This document shows positions 7,348-16,475 of a stretch of DNA of 64,000 nt, piece by piece. Origin of the DNA: Streptomyces sp. V1I1 (GTDB taxonomy: Bacteria; Actinomycetota; Actinomycetes; Streptomycetales; Streptomycetaceae); NCBI RefSeq assembly GCF_030817355.1, contig NZ_JAUSZH010000001.1:3907001-3971000 (forward strand). The letters run 5' to 3'. Both the position numbers and the translations under genes were made by a program. A model generated the notes under the pieces. It saw nothing but the letters and a program-made list of their open reading frames with translations. It had not been told where the DNA came from and did no database searches. Position 1 is the stretch's first letter, and each line of letters starts with the position of its first letter.

Positions 7348-9270
7348 ATGTGCGGTGTAGCTGGAATCGTGTCCACCAGCCCTCCCGATCCCGAACAGGT
7401 GCGCGTGATGTGCCGCCGCATCACCCATCGCGGGCCCGACGGAGAGGGCTACCACACCGACGCCCACGCGGCGCTGGGGATGCGGCGACTCGCCATCATC
7501 GATGTGGCCGGCGGAGGCCAGCCCGTCTACAACGAGGACCGCACCGTCGCGGCAGTCTTCAACGGAGAGATCTACAACTTCATGGAGCTGCGCGAGCAAC
7601 TGGTCGCGCGCGGGCACCGATTCGCCACCGACGGCGACACCGAGGTACTCGTCCACCTGTACGAGGAACACGGCGAGGACCTGGTCGCGCAGTTGCGCGG
7701 CATGTTCGCCTTCGCGATCTGGGACATGGCACGGCACCGGCTGCTGCTCGCACGGGACCGGGTGGGCAAGAAGCCGCTGTATTACCGGCAGTCCGGGACC
7801 TCACTGGCGTTCGCGTCGGAGCTGAAGGCTCTGATGGCCGACCCAGCGGTGTCCCGTGAGGTGGACCCGGTGGCTCTGCATCACTACCTGACCTACCAAT
7901 ACGTGCCGGCTCCATGGTCGATCTACCGCGGAGTCAGCAAGCTGCCTCCCGGCCACCTGCTGGTCTGGCAGGACGGGGAGGTGAGCCTGCGGCGCTACTG
8001 GAGGCTGGATTTCACGCCCCGACCGGTGGGCTGCAAGCAGGAGGCGGCAGAACAGGCAAGGGAGTTGCTGCTGGATGCAACGCGGGTCCGGATGGTCAGC
8101 GAGCGTCCGCTGGGGGCATTTCTGTCCGGCGGCATCGACTCCTCCACGGTGGTGGCCGCCATGGCCCGGCTCAGCGATCGGCCAGTGAAGACGTTCTGCA
8201 TCGGATTCGACGACCAGCGCTACGACGAGCGGCCCTACGCGGCGTCCGTGGCCCGCCGCTATGGAACCGACCATCATGAGTTCGTGGTGGCCGGTTCGTC
8301 CGCGCTGGACGTTCTGCCCACGGTGACCCGGCACTTCGACGAACCGTTCGCCGACTCCTCGGCCCTCCCCTCCTTCTTCGTGGCCGAACTGAGCCGTCGG
8401 CACGTGACGGTGGTGCTCAACGGCGACGGTGGGGACGAGTGCTTCGGAGGCTACCGGCGTTATGCGTACATGAATAGTGCGGGGCGGATCCGGACCCCGT
8501 ACCGGCTGAACGGCGTGCTGAACCGACTCGGTTCGGCACTGGCTGAGGGCAATACCCCGCTCGGGCTGCGCAGGTTCGGACGGGGATTGCAACTGCTGGC
8601 TGAAACACCACAGCACCGCTACGCCAGCCTAATGTCCTACTTCACCCGGGAGGGCAAGCATGCTCTGTACACCGGGGCGATGCACGAGCAGGTGGCCCAC
8701 GTCGACAGCTATGAGCTGATCACGGAGGTGTTTGACACCTCCCGTGCCGACGAGGACGTCAATCGGTTGATGGACGTCGACGTCAACACCTATTTGCCGG
8801 GCGACCTGCTCGTGAAGGTGGACATCACCACGATGGCTCACTCACTCGAGGCCCGCTCTCCGTTCCTGGACCACCATCTGTTGGAGTGGGCGGCTGGACT
8901 GCCCGGCCGGTGGAAGGTCGACGGACAGGTGACCAAGGCACTGTTGAAGAGCGCGATGACTCCGTGGCTGCCACCCGAGGTGCTCAACCGGCCCAAGGCC
9001 GGCTTCGCGGTGCCACTGGCGGACTGGCTGCGCTGCGAGTTGCGGCCTCTGGCCTACGATCTGCTGACTGACCACACCGCCCGCGCTCGCGGCCTGTTCC
9101 GGCCTGAGGTCGTGCGACGCCTGCTGCAGGACCATGTCGAGGGGCGCGATCGCTCCAGTCGGCTGTGGGCACTGCTGCAGTTCGAGCTCTGGCACCGCAC
9201 ATGCGCCGAGCAGGGGTGGGGGGACACCGCTACCGCCGCCGCCCAACCCGCCCAGGGGCCCTGTGGCTGA
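7348..9270 (+). CDS. asnB: Glutamine-dependent asparagine synthetase-type amidotransferase
   Basis: The 640-residue protein starts MCGVAG, leaving Cys2 as the glutaminase nucleophile, with THRGPD and FNGEIYN in the class II glutaminase domain (about 1-210). The synthetase domain has the PP-loop SGGIDSS at about 259-265 and GDGGDECFGGY further on. It would transfer glutamine amide nitrogen to a carboxyl activated by ATP. In polysaccharide loci such proteins (WbpS-like) amidate uronic acids, and a UDP-sugar 6-dehydrogenase is present here, so this is favoured over housekeeping asparagine synthesis. ATG 7348 is preceded by GGGGAG six bases upstream. It overlaps the flippase start by 8 bases, indicating translational coupling. 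Confidence 0.88.
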   Translation: MCGVAGIVSTSPPDPEQVRVMCRRITHRGPDGEGYHTDAHAALGMRRLAIIDVAGGGQPVYNEDRTVAAVFNGEIYNFMELREQLVARGHRFATDGDTEVLVHLYEEHGEDLVAQLRGMFAFAIWDMARHRLLLARDRVGKKPLYYRQSGTSLAFASELKALMADPAVSREVDPVALHHYLTYQYVPAPWSIYRGVSKLPPGHLLVWQDGEVSLRRYWRLDFTPRPVGCKQEAAEQARELLLDATRVRMVSERPLGAFLSGGIDSSTVVAAMARLSDRPVKTFCIGFDDQRYDERPYAASVARRYGTDHHEFVVAGSSALDVLPTVTRHFDEPFADSSALPSFFVAELSRRHVTVVLNGDGGDECFGGYRRYAYMNSAGRIRTPYRLNGVLNRLGSALAEGNTPLGLRRFGRGLQLLAETPQHRYASLMSYFTREGKHALYTGAMHEQVAHVDSYELITEVFDTSRADEDVNRLMDVDVNTYLPGDLLVKVDITTMAHSLEARSPFLDHHLLEWAAGLPGRWKVDGQVTKALLKSAMTPWLPPEVLNRPKAGFAVPLADWLRCELRPLAYDLLTDHTARARGLFRPEVVRRLLQDHVEGRDRSSRLWALLQFELWHRTCAEQGWGDTATAAAQPAQGPCG

Positions 9271-10612
9271 CACCGCGCGGCAAGTGCTCGGCATGCTGGG
9301 CAGCCGGGCCGCGTGCGTGGTGCTGTCCGTGTTCACCAGCGCTGTCATCGCCCGGTCGCTGGAGCCGGAGGGCCGCGGGATCTACTACATGGCGGTCACG
9401 GTCGCCACGACCGCCACCATGCTGGGACACCTGTCCGGGGAACAGGCGCAGAGCGCGTTGTGGACGGACGTCGAGTGCCGGGAGGCGCTCGCCGGCAACA
9501 GTGTGCCGCTCGCCCTCATGCTCGGAACTCTCAGCGGTCTGGCCGCAACAGCCCTGGTGGCCGTGATCGGCCCCGAAACTCTGGACCTGCCGGGGCAGTA
9601 CCTGGTGATGGTCGCCTGCCTGAGCGTTCCGCTCGGCATCGCGTCGAACTACACCGGCAACATCGCGCTGTTGCGGGGGCGAGTGCGTGTGGCGAACTGG
9701 TCGATGCTGGCCGGTGCGCTCGCCCAATGCGCCGCTGTGGCCGCACTGTCGGCAAGTGAGCGGTTGAGCGTCGTGGCGGCGCTGATCGTCTGGGTCGCCG
9801 CCGGGAGTGTCCCGCTGCTGGTGTTCACCGCCGTGGGGGCGGCCTCGGGGCGCCGCCGGGACCTGAAGCTGGCGCGCACCACGGTGGCGACTGGCGCCCG
9901 TTACCACCTTGGTCCCGCCTCGGTGTTCCTTCTACTGAACGCCGACATCTACATGCTCAGTGCGTTCGCCGGCGCGCGGGAGGTGGGCATCTACTCGCTG
10001 GCGGTCGGCCTGGCCGGGTACAGCCGCATGCTGGCGGATGTCGTCTCCCAGGTGATGCTCAAACGCCAGTTCAACGCAAGCGACACCGAATCCGCCGACG
10101 TCACCGTACGAATCACCCGTTACACGATCCTCCTGGCACTGGCCTCGGCGCTGGCCCTCACGCTGGCCGCCCCGGTGCTGGTTTCCGCCGTGTACGGCGC
10201 GGCGTACACCGATGCGGTGCCCCTCGTGATGCTGCTCGCTCCCGGCGTGATGGCTCTGGGGGCGAGCCGACTGCCGAGCGCCTACTTGCTGCGGTTGCGC
10301 CGCGCACGGCTGGTCGTCCTGCCGTCAGTGATCGCCCTGGCTGTCAACATCGCACTGAACGTGCTGCTGATTCCCGTGTGGGGCGCTGCCGGTTGTGCGC
10401 TTGCCTCCTCGCTGGCGTACGTACTGCTGGCCGCCTTTCAGACACGACTGTTCGCCAGGATGACGGGCATCCAGGCCCGGAAACTTGTCCCCTCCGCCGC
10501 AGATCTGCTCGCGCTGCTCACCTCCGCGCGTCACTGCGTTCCCGGCAAGCGCGCCGCGGCGTCTCTGACGCCGGATAGCCGCCACCTGCCAGCCGGACGG
10601 TCACCGCTGTGA
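9263..10612 (+). CDS. Wzx-like polysaccharide flippase (MOP superfamily)
   Basis: A 449-residue polytopic protein with about twelve membrane segments and the MOP/polysaccharide-synthesis features SVFTSAVIARSLEPEGRG at the start and NIALNVLLIPVWGAAGCA near the end. Such proteins move undecaprenyl-linked repeat units across the membrane. GTG 9263 was chosen because it sits after AGGGG and overlaps the asnB stop; longer in-frame upstream sequence is only the asnB coding region read in another frame. It is followed by a glycosyltransferase on the same strand after a 122-base gap. Confidence 0.85.
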   Translation: MADTARQVLGMLGSRAACVVLSVFTSAVIARSLEPEGRGIYYMAVTVATTATMLGHLSGEQAQSALWTDVECREALAGNSVPLALMLGTLSGLAATALVAVIGPETLDLPGQYLVMVACLSVPLGIASNYTGNIALLRGRVRVANWSMLAGALAQCAAVAALSASERLSVVAALIVWVAAGSVPLLVFTAVGAASGRRRDLKLARTTVATGARYHLGPASVFLLLNADIYMLSAFAGAREVGIYSLAVGLAGYSRMLADVVSQVMLKRQFNASDTESADVTVRITRYTILLALASALALTLAAPVLVSAVYGAAYTDAVPLVMLLAPGVMALGASRLPSAYLLRLRRARLVVLPSVIALAVNIALNVLLIPVWGAAGCALASSLAYVLLAAFQTRLFARMTGIQARKLVPSAADLLALLTSARHCVPGKRAAASLTPDSRHLPAGRSPL

Positions 10613-10734
10613 CCATTCACCCGGACGACCGCGCGTCGCGGTTGATATCGACACAAAAGGTGCTGAGAGCCTGGACAGCAAGAAGAGGCACGCTGTGCCG
10701 TGCCTGAACTGCTGGCTGGACGGAGCTGACATCA

Positions 10735-11934
10735 GTGACTGGATGCCACGACAGCATGGCCGTACCGATCCCCGGGAATGCCACCCGCGATGTCAATCTG
10801 TCCCGAGTGAGTCTGATGATTGGTCAACTGGGGCTGGGCGGTGCCGAGAAGCAGGTAGTGATGCTGGCGCGTGGCCTGGCGGCTCGAGGCATCGAGACCA
10901 CGTTGCTCCTGCTGTACGAAGGAGGACCACGTGAGGCAGAGCTGTCCGGTTCCGGGGTGACGCCGGTCAGCCTGGGATACCGGGGAATCAACCGGCCATG
11001 GGTCCATCCTGTAGCCGCAGCTAAGGACGGCGCAGTCGGAGTGAGGGCGTTCACTCAGCTCGTGACGCATCTGCGCCGCACCCGGCCGCAGGTCTTCCAT
11101 GCCTTTTTGTTCGACTGCTACATCGCGGCACCTCCCGCGGCCCGCCTGGCACGTGTTCCGGTGTGCGTGGCCGGGCGGCGCAGCCTGGGCACGTTCAAGG
11201 AGGGACGCCGTGGGCTGCTGGCCGTGGAGCGGGGCGCGACGGGCATGACCGACTTCATTGTGGCCAATGCACATGCCGTCGCCGAGCAAGCCCGGCGCCA
11301 GGAAGGGCTGCCGCAGGACAAGATCGCCGTCATCCACAACGGAATGGAGGAGCAGGATTTCCGGACGGCCGCTCCCGCCGACCTGTCCACGGATCTGCCG
11401 GTGGTGCTGTGCGTGGCCAACCTGCGGACCTACAAGGGTCACCAGTACCTGCTCGACGCCGTCGCCCGGATGAAGCAGCGGGGGCAGCGCTGCACCCTCG
11501 TGCTGATCGGGGAGGGCCCCCAGCGACACCCTCTGCAGCAACAGGCCGAGCGGTTGGCCATCGACGTACGCTTTTTGGGCCATCGCACTGATGTACCCGC
11601 TTTTCTCGCTCGGGCGGACGTCGTCGTGCTGCCCTCCCTGGAGGAGGGCCTGAGCAACGCGGTCATGGAGGCCATGGCGGTTGGTCGGCCCGTGGTTGCC
11701 ACCGCGGTGGGCGGAACGCCGGAGTTGCTGCGCGACCGAGGTGTGCTGGTACCCCCAGCAGACACCGAAGCTCTGGCGCAGGGCCTGCAATGGATGCTTA
11801 CCGACCGCGCCGCCGCCGCACAACTGGGGAAGGCCGCCCGGGAGTGGGCACTTGAGCACTTGAGTGCGGACACAATGGTGGAGCGGCACATCAGCCTGTA
11901 CGGGAAACTGCTGGAGCGCAGATCCGTCAGGTGA
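10735..11934 (+). CDS. GT4-family glycosyltransferase
   Basis: The 399-residue protein has a GT-B fold: the N-terminal GQLGLGGAEKQ loop, a linker, and a C-terminal GT1/GT4 domain with IHNGMEE, VANLRTYKGH and the EX7E element in EEGLSNAVMEAMAVG that binds the nucleotide-sugar. It most likely adds one sugar to the lipid-linked repeat unit on the cytoplasmic face. The GTG at 10735 has GGAG nine bases upstream; ATG 10756 is an alternative. It converges on the methyltransferase at 12058. Confidence 0.85.
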   Translation: MTGCHDSMAVPIPGNATRDVNLSRVSLMIGQLGLGGAEKQVVMLARGLAARGIETTLLLLYEGGPREAELSGSGVTPVSLGYRGINRPWVHPVAAAKDGAVGVRAFTQLVTHLRRTRPQVFHAFLFDCYIAAPPAARLARVPVCVAGRRSLGTFKEGRRGLLAVERGATGMTDFIVANAHAVAEQARRQEGLPQDKIAVIHNGMEEQDFRTAAPADLSTDLPVVLCVANLRTYKGHQYLLDAVARMKQRGQRCTLVLIGEGPQRHPLQQQAERLAIDVRFLGHRTDVPAFLARADVVVLPSLEEGLSNAVMEAMAVGRPVVATAVGGTPELLRDRGVLVPPADTEALAQGLQWMLTDRAAAAQLGKAAREWALEHLSADTMVERHISLYGKLLERRSVR

Positions 11935-12057
11935 GCGCGAGGAACAGCCGGGCCGGAGCACCACTGCGGCGGTACACCCGGCGAGGCCGGCCGCCGCCCG
12001 TCTGCTGACGTCGGCGGCGCCGGCCCGGCCCGGCAGCACGGATCGAGCGCGGTCACC

Positions 12058-12960
12058 TCAGCTCGTAACGCCGGTCCCCACCGCCGCCGCGCTCCGAGCC
12101 GCAGGTGACGTCTGCGCGGTGTCCTGATCGGCGATCGAGGCGAAGACGTACTCATTGCAGCCCAGGCCCCCTCCGCAGGTCTTGAGATGGCGCAGTTCCA
12201 GCCCATGGCGCCGGCCCACACGGAACACCTCTTCCGGAGCGGCGACTTCGAAGGGATAACCTCCGACCCAGTCGATGAGGTCGTATCGGGCGGACATACC
12301 GCGAGCACGTCGAGCCTGGCCGCCGACGGGATGTCGCCCCGTCATGGCCGACTTCAGCAGGGTGACCGCTCGTCGGGGAGCGTTCAGGTACATCCCACTC
12401 CCGGCGACCAGCAAGCGCCGCGTGACTGGGCCGGAGGAGTTGTAGGTGCGCTTGACATGCCTCCACGCGCGGCTGCTCAGGCCCTGATCGTTGTAGATGG
12501 ACACATACAACAACCCGCCGGGGGCGACCAGTCGGCAGGCGGTGTCCAACGCTTCCCACAGGGCGCCGGTGTGGTGCAGCACTCCCCAGGAGTAGACGAT
12601 GTCGAACTGTCCGAGGCGGGAGATCACGGAGGAATCCAGCACCGAACCGTGCTCCACCCGCCAGTCACTGTCGGACGCGTACCGTTCACGCAGCTGCCTG
12701 GTGGTCTCCACCGCGTCGGGGTCGTAGTCGAAGGAGTGCACCTTCGCACCGAGTTGGAGTGCGGCCAGCGAGAACAGGCCGCTGCCGCAGCCGATGTCCA
12801 AGAACGTGCGCCCGGCGAGGTCGCCGGTTCCCAAGGCCGCCACGAGGGACTCTCGAGCGGCAGCGATACGGTCCTCGTCGACCAGCCTGCTGAACTTCTG
12901 CCAGTTGCGGCCGAAGGCGAAGCGCTTGCCTTGCTCTACCTCGCTGGAGCAGTCGATCAC
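12058..12960 (-). CDS. Class I SAM-dependent methyltransferase
   Basis: A 300-residue protein with FAFGRNWQKF near the start, LDIGCGSGLFS at about 54-64 and SWGVLHHTGALW in the core. This subgroup of standalone methyltransferases usually begins with a short acidic stretch and a FGxNW motif, as here. The GTG at 12960 is chosen because AGGAGGAAGGAG lies 8 bases upstream, one of the strongest binding sites in the window; an upstream ATG at 12990 has no such site. It shares a 254-bp divergent promoter region with the next glycosyltransferase. The substrate is unknown, probably a sugar or lipid intermediate of the locus. Confidence 0.82.
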   Translation of the reverse strand: MIDCSSEVEQGKRFAFGRNWQKFSRLVDEDRIAAARESLVAALGTGDLAGRTFLDIGCGSGLFSLAALQLGAKVHSFDYDPDAVETTRQLRERYASDSDWRVEHGSVLDSSVISRLGQFDIVYSWGVLHHTGALWEALDTACRLVAPGGLLYVSIYNDQGLSSRAWRHVKRTYNSSGPVTRRLLVAGSGMYLNAPRRAVTLLKSAMTGRHPVGGQARRARGMSARYDLIDWVGGYPFEVAAPEEVFRVGRRHGLELRHLKTCGGGLGCNEYVFASIADQDTAQTSPAARSAAAVGTGVTS

Positions 12961-12968
12961 CTCATGGT

Positions 12969-12980
12969 CTCCTTCCTCCT
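12969..12980 (-). promoter_or_regulatory. Strong ribosome binding site fixing the start of the methyltransferase
   Basis: AGGAGGAAGGAG on the minus strand, 8 bases before GTG 12960. It also precedes an out-of-frame ATG that stops after two codons. Confidence 0.8.
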
Positions 12981-13214
12981 GGGAGCGCATGTACCGCGGA
13001 TTCCGGCAAACGTGCGTACTGACGCGGTATATCAGACGTCGGCCGGGAAGAGCGTCGACGCTGCGGTGGTGGAGGCAAGAATCGACCGAATACCGGGCTC
13101 TCGGCGATCCTTCCACGGCCCTCGAAATATTTCCGAGAGGGTTGTCCAAAGCAGCGGACACATACTTCGCGCCCTTGACGGATACCGGAGCGTGTTCGGC
13201 TTAATATCTCGCAC

Positions 13215-14423
13215 ATGTCGACCGCCACGTACCGAACCACGGGTTTCGGCATCCCACGTCTGCGCGTGATGAGAGTCATCACGCGAATGAATATCGGTGG
13301 TCCGGCTGTTCAGGTCTCGGCCCTCATGCGCGGGCTGGATCCCGAGCGATTCGACCATCACCTGATCGCCGGACTGGTGGGCCCGGGTGAGGCGGATTAT
13401 CTCGATCAACGGGCACCCGATCTGCCCGTCCGCCGGATCGAGGGGCTGGGACGGGCTGTGCGGCCCACGGATGATGTGCGCTGCCTGCTCGAACTGGCGG
13501 CAGCCATACGCCGGTTCCGGCCCCATATCGTCCACACGCACACAGCGAAAGCGGGCGCACTGGGGCGGGCGGCTGCCGTGCTGGCGCGTGTCCCCTCAAG
13601 GGTGCACACTTTTCACGGCCATCTCCTGCATGGCTATTTCTCCCCGGCGAAGACTCGCGTCGTGGTGCAGACCGAACGCAGGCTTGCAGCCCTCTCCGAT
13701 CGCTTGGTTGCCGTGGGCAGTCGAGTGCGGGACGACCTCGTCGCCGCCGGCATCGGAAAGACCGACCAATACACGGTCGTGCCGCCCGGCACCAGACTTG
13801 CAATCGCACCAGAGCCTGCCGAAGCCCGGCAACTGCTCGGACTCCCGCAGGGCTGTCCCGTGGTTGCCTATGTGGGACGAATTACCGGAATCAAGCGACC
13901 CGACCGCTTTCTCGCCGTGGCCCGCGAAGTGCGCCGCACCGTGCCCGCAGCGCATTTCGTGGTGTGTGGATCGGGCGATTTCCAACCGGATCCCGATGCG
14001 GTCACCGATCTCGGCGACTCGCTCCACCTGCTGGGCTGGCGTGCAGACGTGGAGACCGTATACGCGGCGGCCGACCTGGTGTTGCTGACCTCGGACAACG
14101 AAGGTATGCCCGTCAGTCTGATCGAGGCCGGCCTGGCGGGGCTGCCGGCGGTGGCCACCGACGTCGGCAGCGTCGCGGAGGTCGTACAGGACAGAGCGAC
14201 GGGGCTCCTGGCAGGACCGTCGTCCGGTGAACTCGCTCGCCACACCGTGACTCTTCTGCGCGACGGGGAACTGCGCCGGGCTATGGGAGAACGAGCGCGC
14301 ACGTTCACCACCCAGCGCTTCGGCGAGGAACGTCTGGTGGCCGACACGCAGGCTCTCTACACCTCCATCGCCGTCGCCCGCGGATGGTGGACCGCATCCC
14401 GTTCGAAAGGTGAGCACTGTTGA
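13215..14423 (+). CDS. GT4-family glycosyltransferase
   Basis: The 402 residues show a GT-B glycosyltransferase: NIGGPAVQV near the N-terminus, VHTHTAKAG, the HTFHGHLLHGYF loop, VAYVGRITGIKRPD, and the donor-binding EX7E in DNEGMPVSLIEAGLAG. The HTFHGH and HTHTAKAG signature is typical of GT4 enzymes in polysaccharide and teichuronic-type loci. Its stop overlaps the following epimerase start by 4 bases (TTGA), so the pair is translationally coupled. It is likely to extend the lipid-linked oligosaccharide. Confidence 0.87.
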   Translation: MSTATYRTTGFGIPRLRVMRVITRMNIGGPAVQVSALMRGLDPERFDHHLIAGLVGPGEADYLDQRAPDLPVRRIEGLGRAVRPTDDVRCLLELAAAIRRFRPHIVHTHTAKAGALGRAAAVLARVPSRVHTFHGHLLHGYFSPAKTRVVVQTERRLAALSDRLVAVGSRVRDDLVAAGIGKTDQYTVVPPGTRLAIAPEPAEARQLLGLPQGCPVVAYVGRITGIKRPDRFLAVAREVRRTVPAAHFVVCGSGDFQPDPDAVTDLGDSLHLLGWRADVETVYAAADLVLLTSDNEGMPVSLIEAGLAGLPAVATDVGSVAEVVQDRATGLLAGPSSGELARHTVTLLRDGELRRAMGERARTFTTQRFGEERLVADTQALYTSIAVARGWWTASRSKGEHC

Positions 14424-15397
14424 ACGTCCTTGTTACCGGAGGCGCCGGCTTCATCGGCGCCAACCTTTGCCAAGAGCTTGCGTCGCGTCCGAATGTGGGC
14501 AAGGTCATCGCTCTCGACGACCTGAGCACAGGTTCTGCGGCCAACCTGGAGGGAGTTGACGCGGAGCTGATCGAGGGCAGCATTCTCGACCCCGACCTCC
14601 TTGAAAGCGTCGTTGCCAAAGTGGACGCTGTCGTCCACCTCGCAGCGCGCCCGTCTGTGCCGCGCTCTCTGGCGGACCCGGTCGCCAGTCATAGCGTCAA
14701 CGCGACCGGGACGGTGTACGTCCTCGAGGCATGCCGACGCAGAAGCGTCTCGGTGGTGGCCGCCTCGTCCTCCTCGGTCTACGGTGCCGTTCCCGTACTG
14801 CCGAAACACGAGGACCTGCCGACCCAGCCCCTGAGCCCCTACGCCGCGAGCAAACTCGCCACCGAGTCCTACGTCCTTGCCTACGGCGCCTCGTTCGACC
14901 TGCGGGTTCTGGCGTTCCGGTTCTTCAACGTCTACGGGCCGTTGCAGTCGGCCGGCCACGCCTATGCCGCCGTGATCCCTGCCTTCATCGACGCTCTGCT
15001 GCGCGGCACGCCCATGAGGATCTTCGGCGACGGACTACAGACGCGGGACTTCACCTATGTCGGAACCGTCGTCAGGGTGCTGGCCGATGCGGTCCTGCGC
15101 AAGGTCACGTACCCCGGTCCGGTGAACCTGGCCTTTGGTACGCGAGTGCCTCTCATCGACCTCGCCCAGCAGCTCGCGGAAGTCGTCGGAGCTCCGGCCG
15201 ACATCCAGCACGAGGCGGCGAGGGCGGGAGACGTCCGCCACTCCCAGGCCGCGGACGGTCTGCTGCGCGGGCTCTTCCCCGACGTCGCCCAAGTGCCGCT
15301 TGCGCGTGGACTGGCCGAGACGGTGCGCTGGTTCCGTACCCTGCCCGAGTACGCGGAGCTGCCACCGGCCAAGTCGCTCACGGTGGAAGTGGGCTGA
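14420..15397 (+). CDS. NAD-dependent sugar-nucleotide epimerase (extended SDR)
   Basis: A 325-residue extended SDR with the NAD-binding TGGAGFIG at about 6-13, DDLSTG, the catalytic SSSSVYG serine region and YAASK tyrosine-lysine pair, and RFFNVYGP in the sugar-binding half. This set is typical of UDP-glucose/UDP-GlcNAc 4-epimerases and close dehydratases. It starts with TTG at 14420, overlapping the upstream glycosyltransferase. It ends just before a perfect hairpin terminator. With the 6-dehydrogenase it would supply galacto-configured or uronic sugar nucleotides; the exact substrate is inference. Confidence 0.85.
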   Translation: MNVLVTGGAGFIGANLCQELASRPNVGKVIALDDLSTGSAANLEGVDAELIEGSILDPDLLESVVAKVDAVVHLAARPSVPRSLADPVASHSVNATGTVYVLEACRRRSVSVVAASSSSVYGAVPVLPKHEDLPTQPLSPYAASKLATESYVLAYGASFDLRVLAFRFFNVYGPLQSAGHAYAAVIPAFIDALLRGTPMRIFGDGLQTRDFTYVGTVVRVLADAVLRKVTYPGPVNLAFGTRVPLIDLAQQLAEVVGAPADIQHEAARAGDVRHSQAADGLLRGLFPDVAQVPLARGLAETVRWFRTLPEYAELPPAKSLTVEVG

Positions 15398-15398
15398 C

Positions 15399-15451
15399 GA
15401 CAGAGTTGAGGGGAGCCACGGCGCGTCGCCGTGGCTCCCCTCAACTCTGTC
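15399..15451. terminator. Perfect 25-bp-stem bidirectional terminator
   Basis: Arms 15399-15423 and 15427-15451 are exactly complementary around a cgt loop. It lies between convergent genes: it starts 2 bases after the epimerase stop, and the stop codon of the facing phosphosugar transferase (15441-15443) is inside its right arm. Confidence 0.92.
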
Positions 15452-16475
15452 CGTCCCTGCTTACGGCGTACACAGGGACTCTCAGCAGCAGGCCCCAGGC
15501 CACGACGGTCACCGTGACAACCGTGATCAGAACGGCGTTCTGCGGGACGATCTTGAACATGACGAGCACCGCTGTCAGGCACGTCATGGCCGCGAAGCCT
15601 CCGATGACAACGGCCACCTGGCGGACAGTCAGCCCGAGGCGCCGGAGTCGGTGGGCGATGTGATCCCTGCCGCCCTGCAGCACAGGTCTGCCCTCCCTGC
15701 GTCGCGCGACCATGACCAGGACGGTGTCCGCCGTGACGACCAAGGTGATGAGGAACAGACTGGTGTACCCGGAAAGGGCGGCGTTGTCCCTGTGCAGAAC
15801 CACAGTGGCTGACGACACCAGAAAGCCCACGAAAAGTGAGCCCGCGTCACCGAGAAAGATCCGCGCCGGATGCCAGTTGTGGAAGAGGAAGCCTGCACAG
15901 GCCCCTGCCAGGGCAGCCATGACCGAGGCGGTGCCGACCAGCCCGACGGAGAGAGCGGCGCAGCAGAGGAATCCCGCGGTGACCGCGGTCACCGTGGACA
16001 CCACCCCGTCCATGTTGTCCAGCAAGTTGAACGCGTTGGTGGTGAAGAGGATCCACGCGACGGCGAGTACCACGTCGAGCCATGTACCGAAGAGCACGGG
16101 ATGGCCGCACCACAGAACCACCACCAGGGCCGCCGCCGCCTCGATACAGAGACGAAAACGGATGCTGAGCGGACGCAGGTCGTCGGTGAGCCCAAGAACG
16201 GCGATCAGCGCAGCGCAGGTGAGTACGACGCCAACCGTGGCGTCGTACTCCTTCGCGGCGAGTGTTGCCACACTCGCGGAGCCCAGGGTGGCAAACGCGA
16301 CCGCGATGCCGCCGAGATAAGGCGTGGGGCGGACATGGACTCTGCGTGCGTTCGGCTGGTCGGTGTATCCGCGCCGCAGTGCCAGGCGCCGCAGTGGCTC
16401 GGTCAGCAGGGCAGCGATGAAGAGAGCCCCCAGCCCTGCGACTGCCGAAACCAACCACGGACTCAGACCGGACAT
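15441..16475 (-). CDS. WecA/TagO-like undecaprenyl-phosphate phosphosugar transferase
   Basis: The 344-residue polytopic protein carries the polyprenyl-phosphate HexNAc-1-P transferase signatures in order: DQPNARRVHVRPTPYLGG, LTDDLR, NAFNLLDNMDG, FLGDAGS and GGRDHIAHRL. About ten membrane helices are visible. It would start repeat-unit synthesis by moving HexNAc-1-phosphate from UDP onto undecaprenyl phosphate. ATG 16475 overlaps the upstream epimerase by 13 bases, so the two are coupled. In other loci of this kind this enzyme sets the first sugar of the repeat. Confidence 0.9.
   Translation of the reverse strand: MSGLSPWLVSAVAGLGALFIAALLTEPLRRLALRRGYTDQPNARRVHVRPTPYLGGIAVAFATLGSASVATLAAKEYDATVGVVLTCAALIAVLGLTDDLRPLSIRFRLCIEAAAALVVVLWCGHPVLFGTWLDVVLAVAWILFTTNAFNLLDNMDGVVSTVTAVTAGFLCCAALSVGLVGTASVMAALAGACAGFLFHNWHPARIFLGDAGSLFVGFLVSSATVVLHRDNAALSGYTSLFLITLVVTADTVLVMVARRREGRPVLQGGRDHIAHRLRRLGLTVRQVAVVIGGFAAMTCLTAVLVMFKIVPQNAVLITVVTVTVVAWGLLLRVPVYAVSRDGQS

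Noticed and set aside
11949..12040. Hairpin between the convergent glycosyltransferase and methyltransferase
   Set aside because: The GCCGGGCCGG match has a loop of about 65 bases and is common in this GC-rich sequence.
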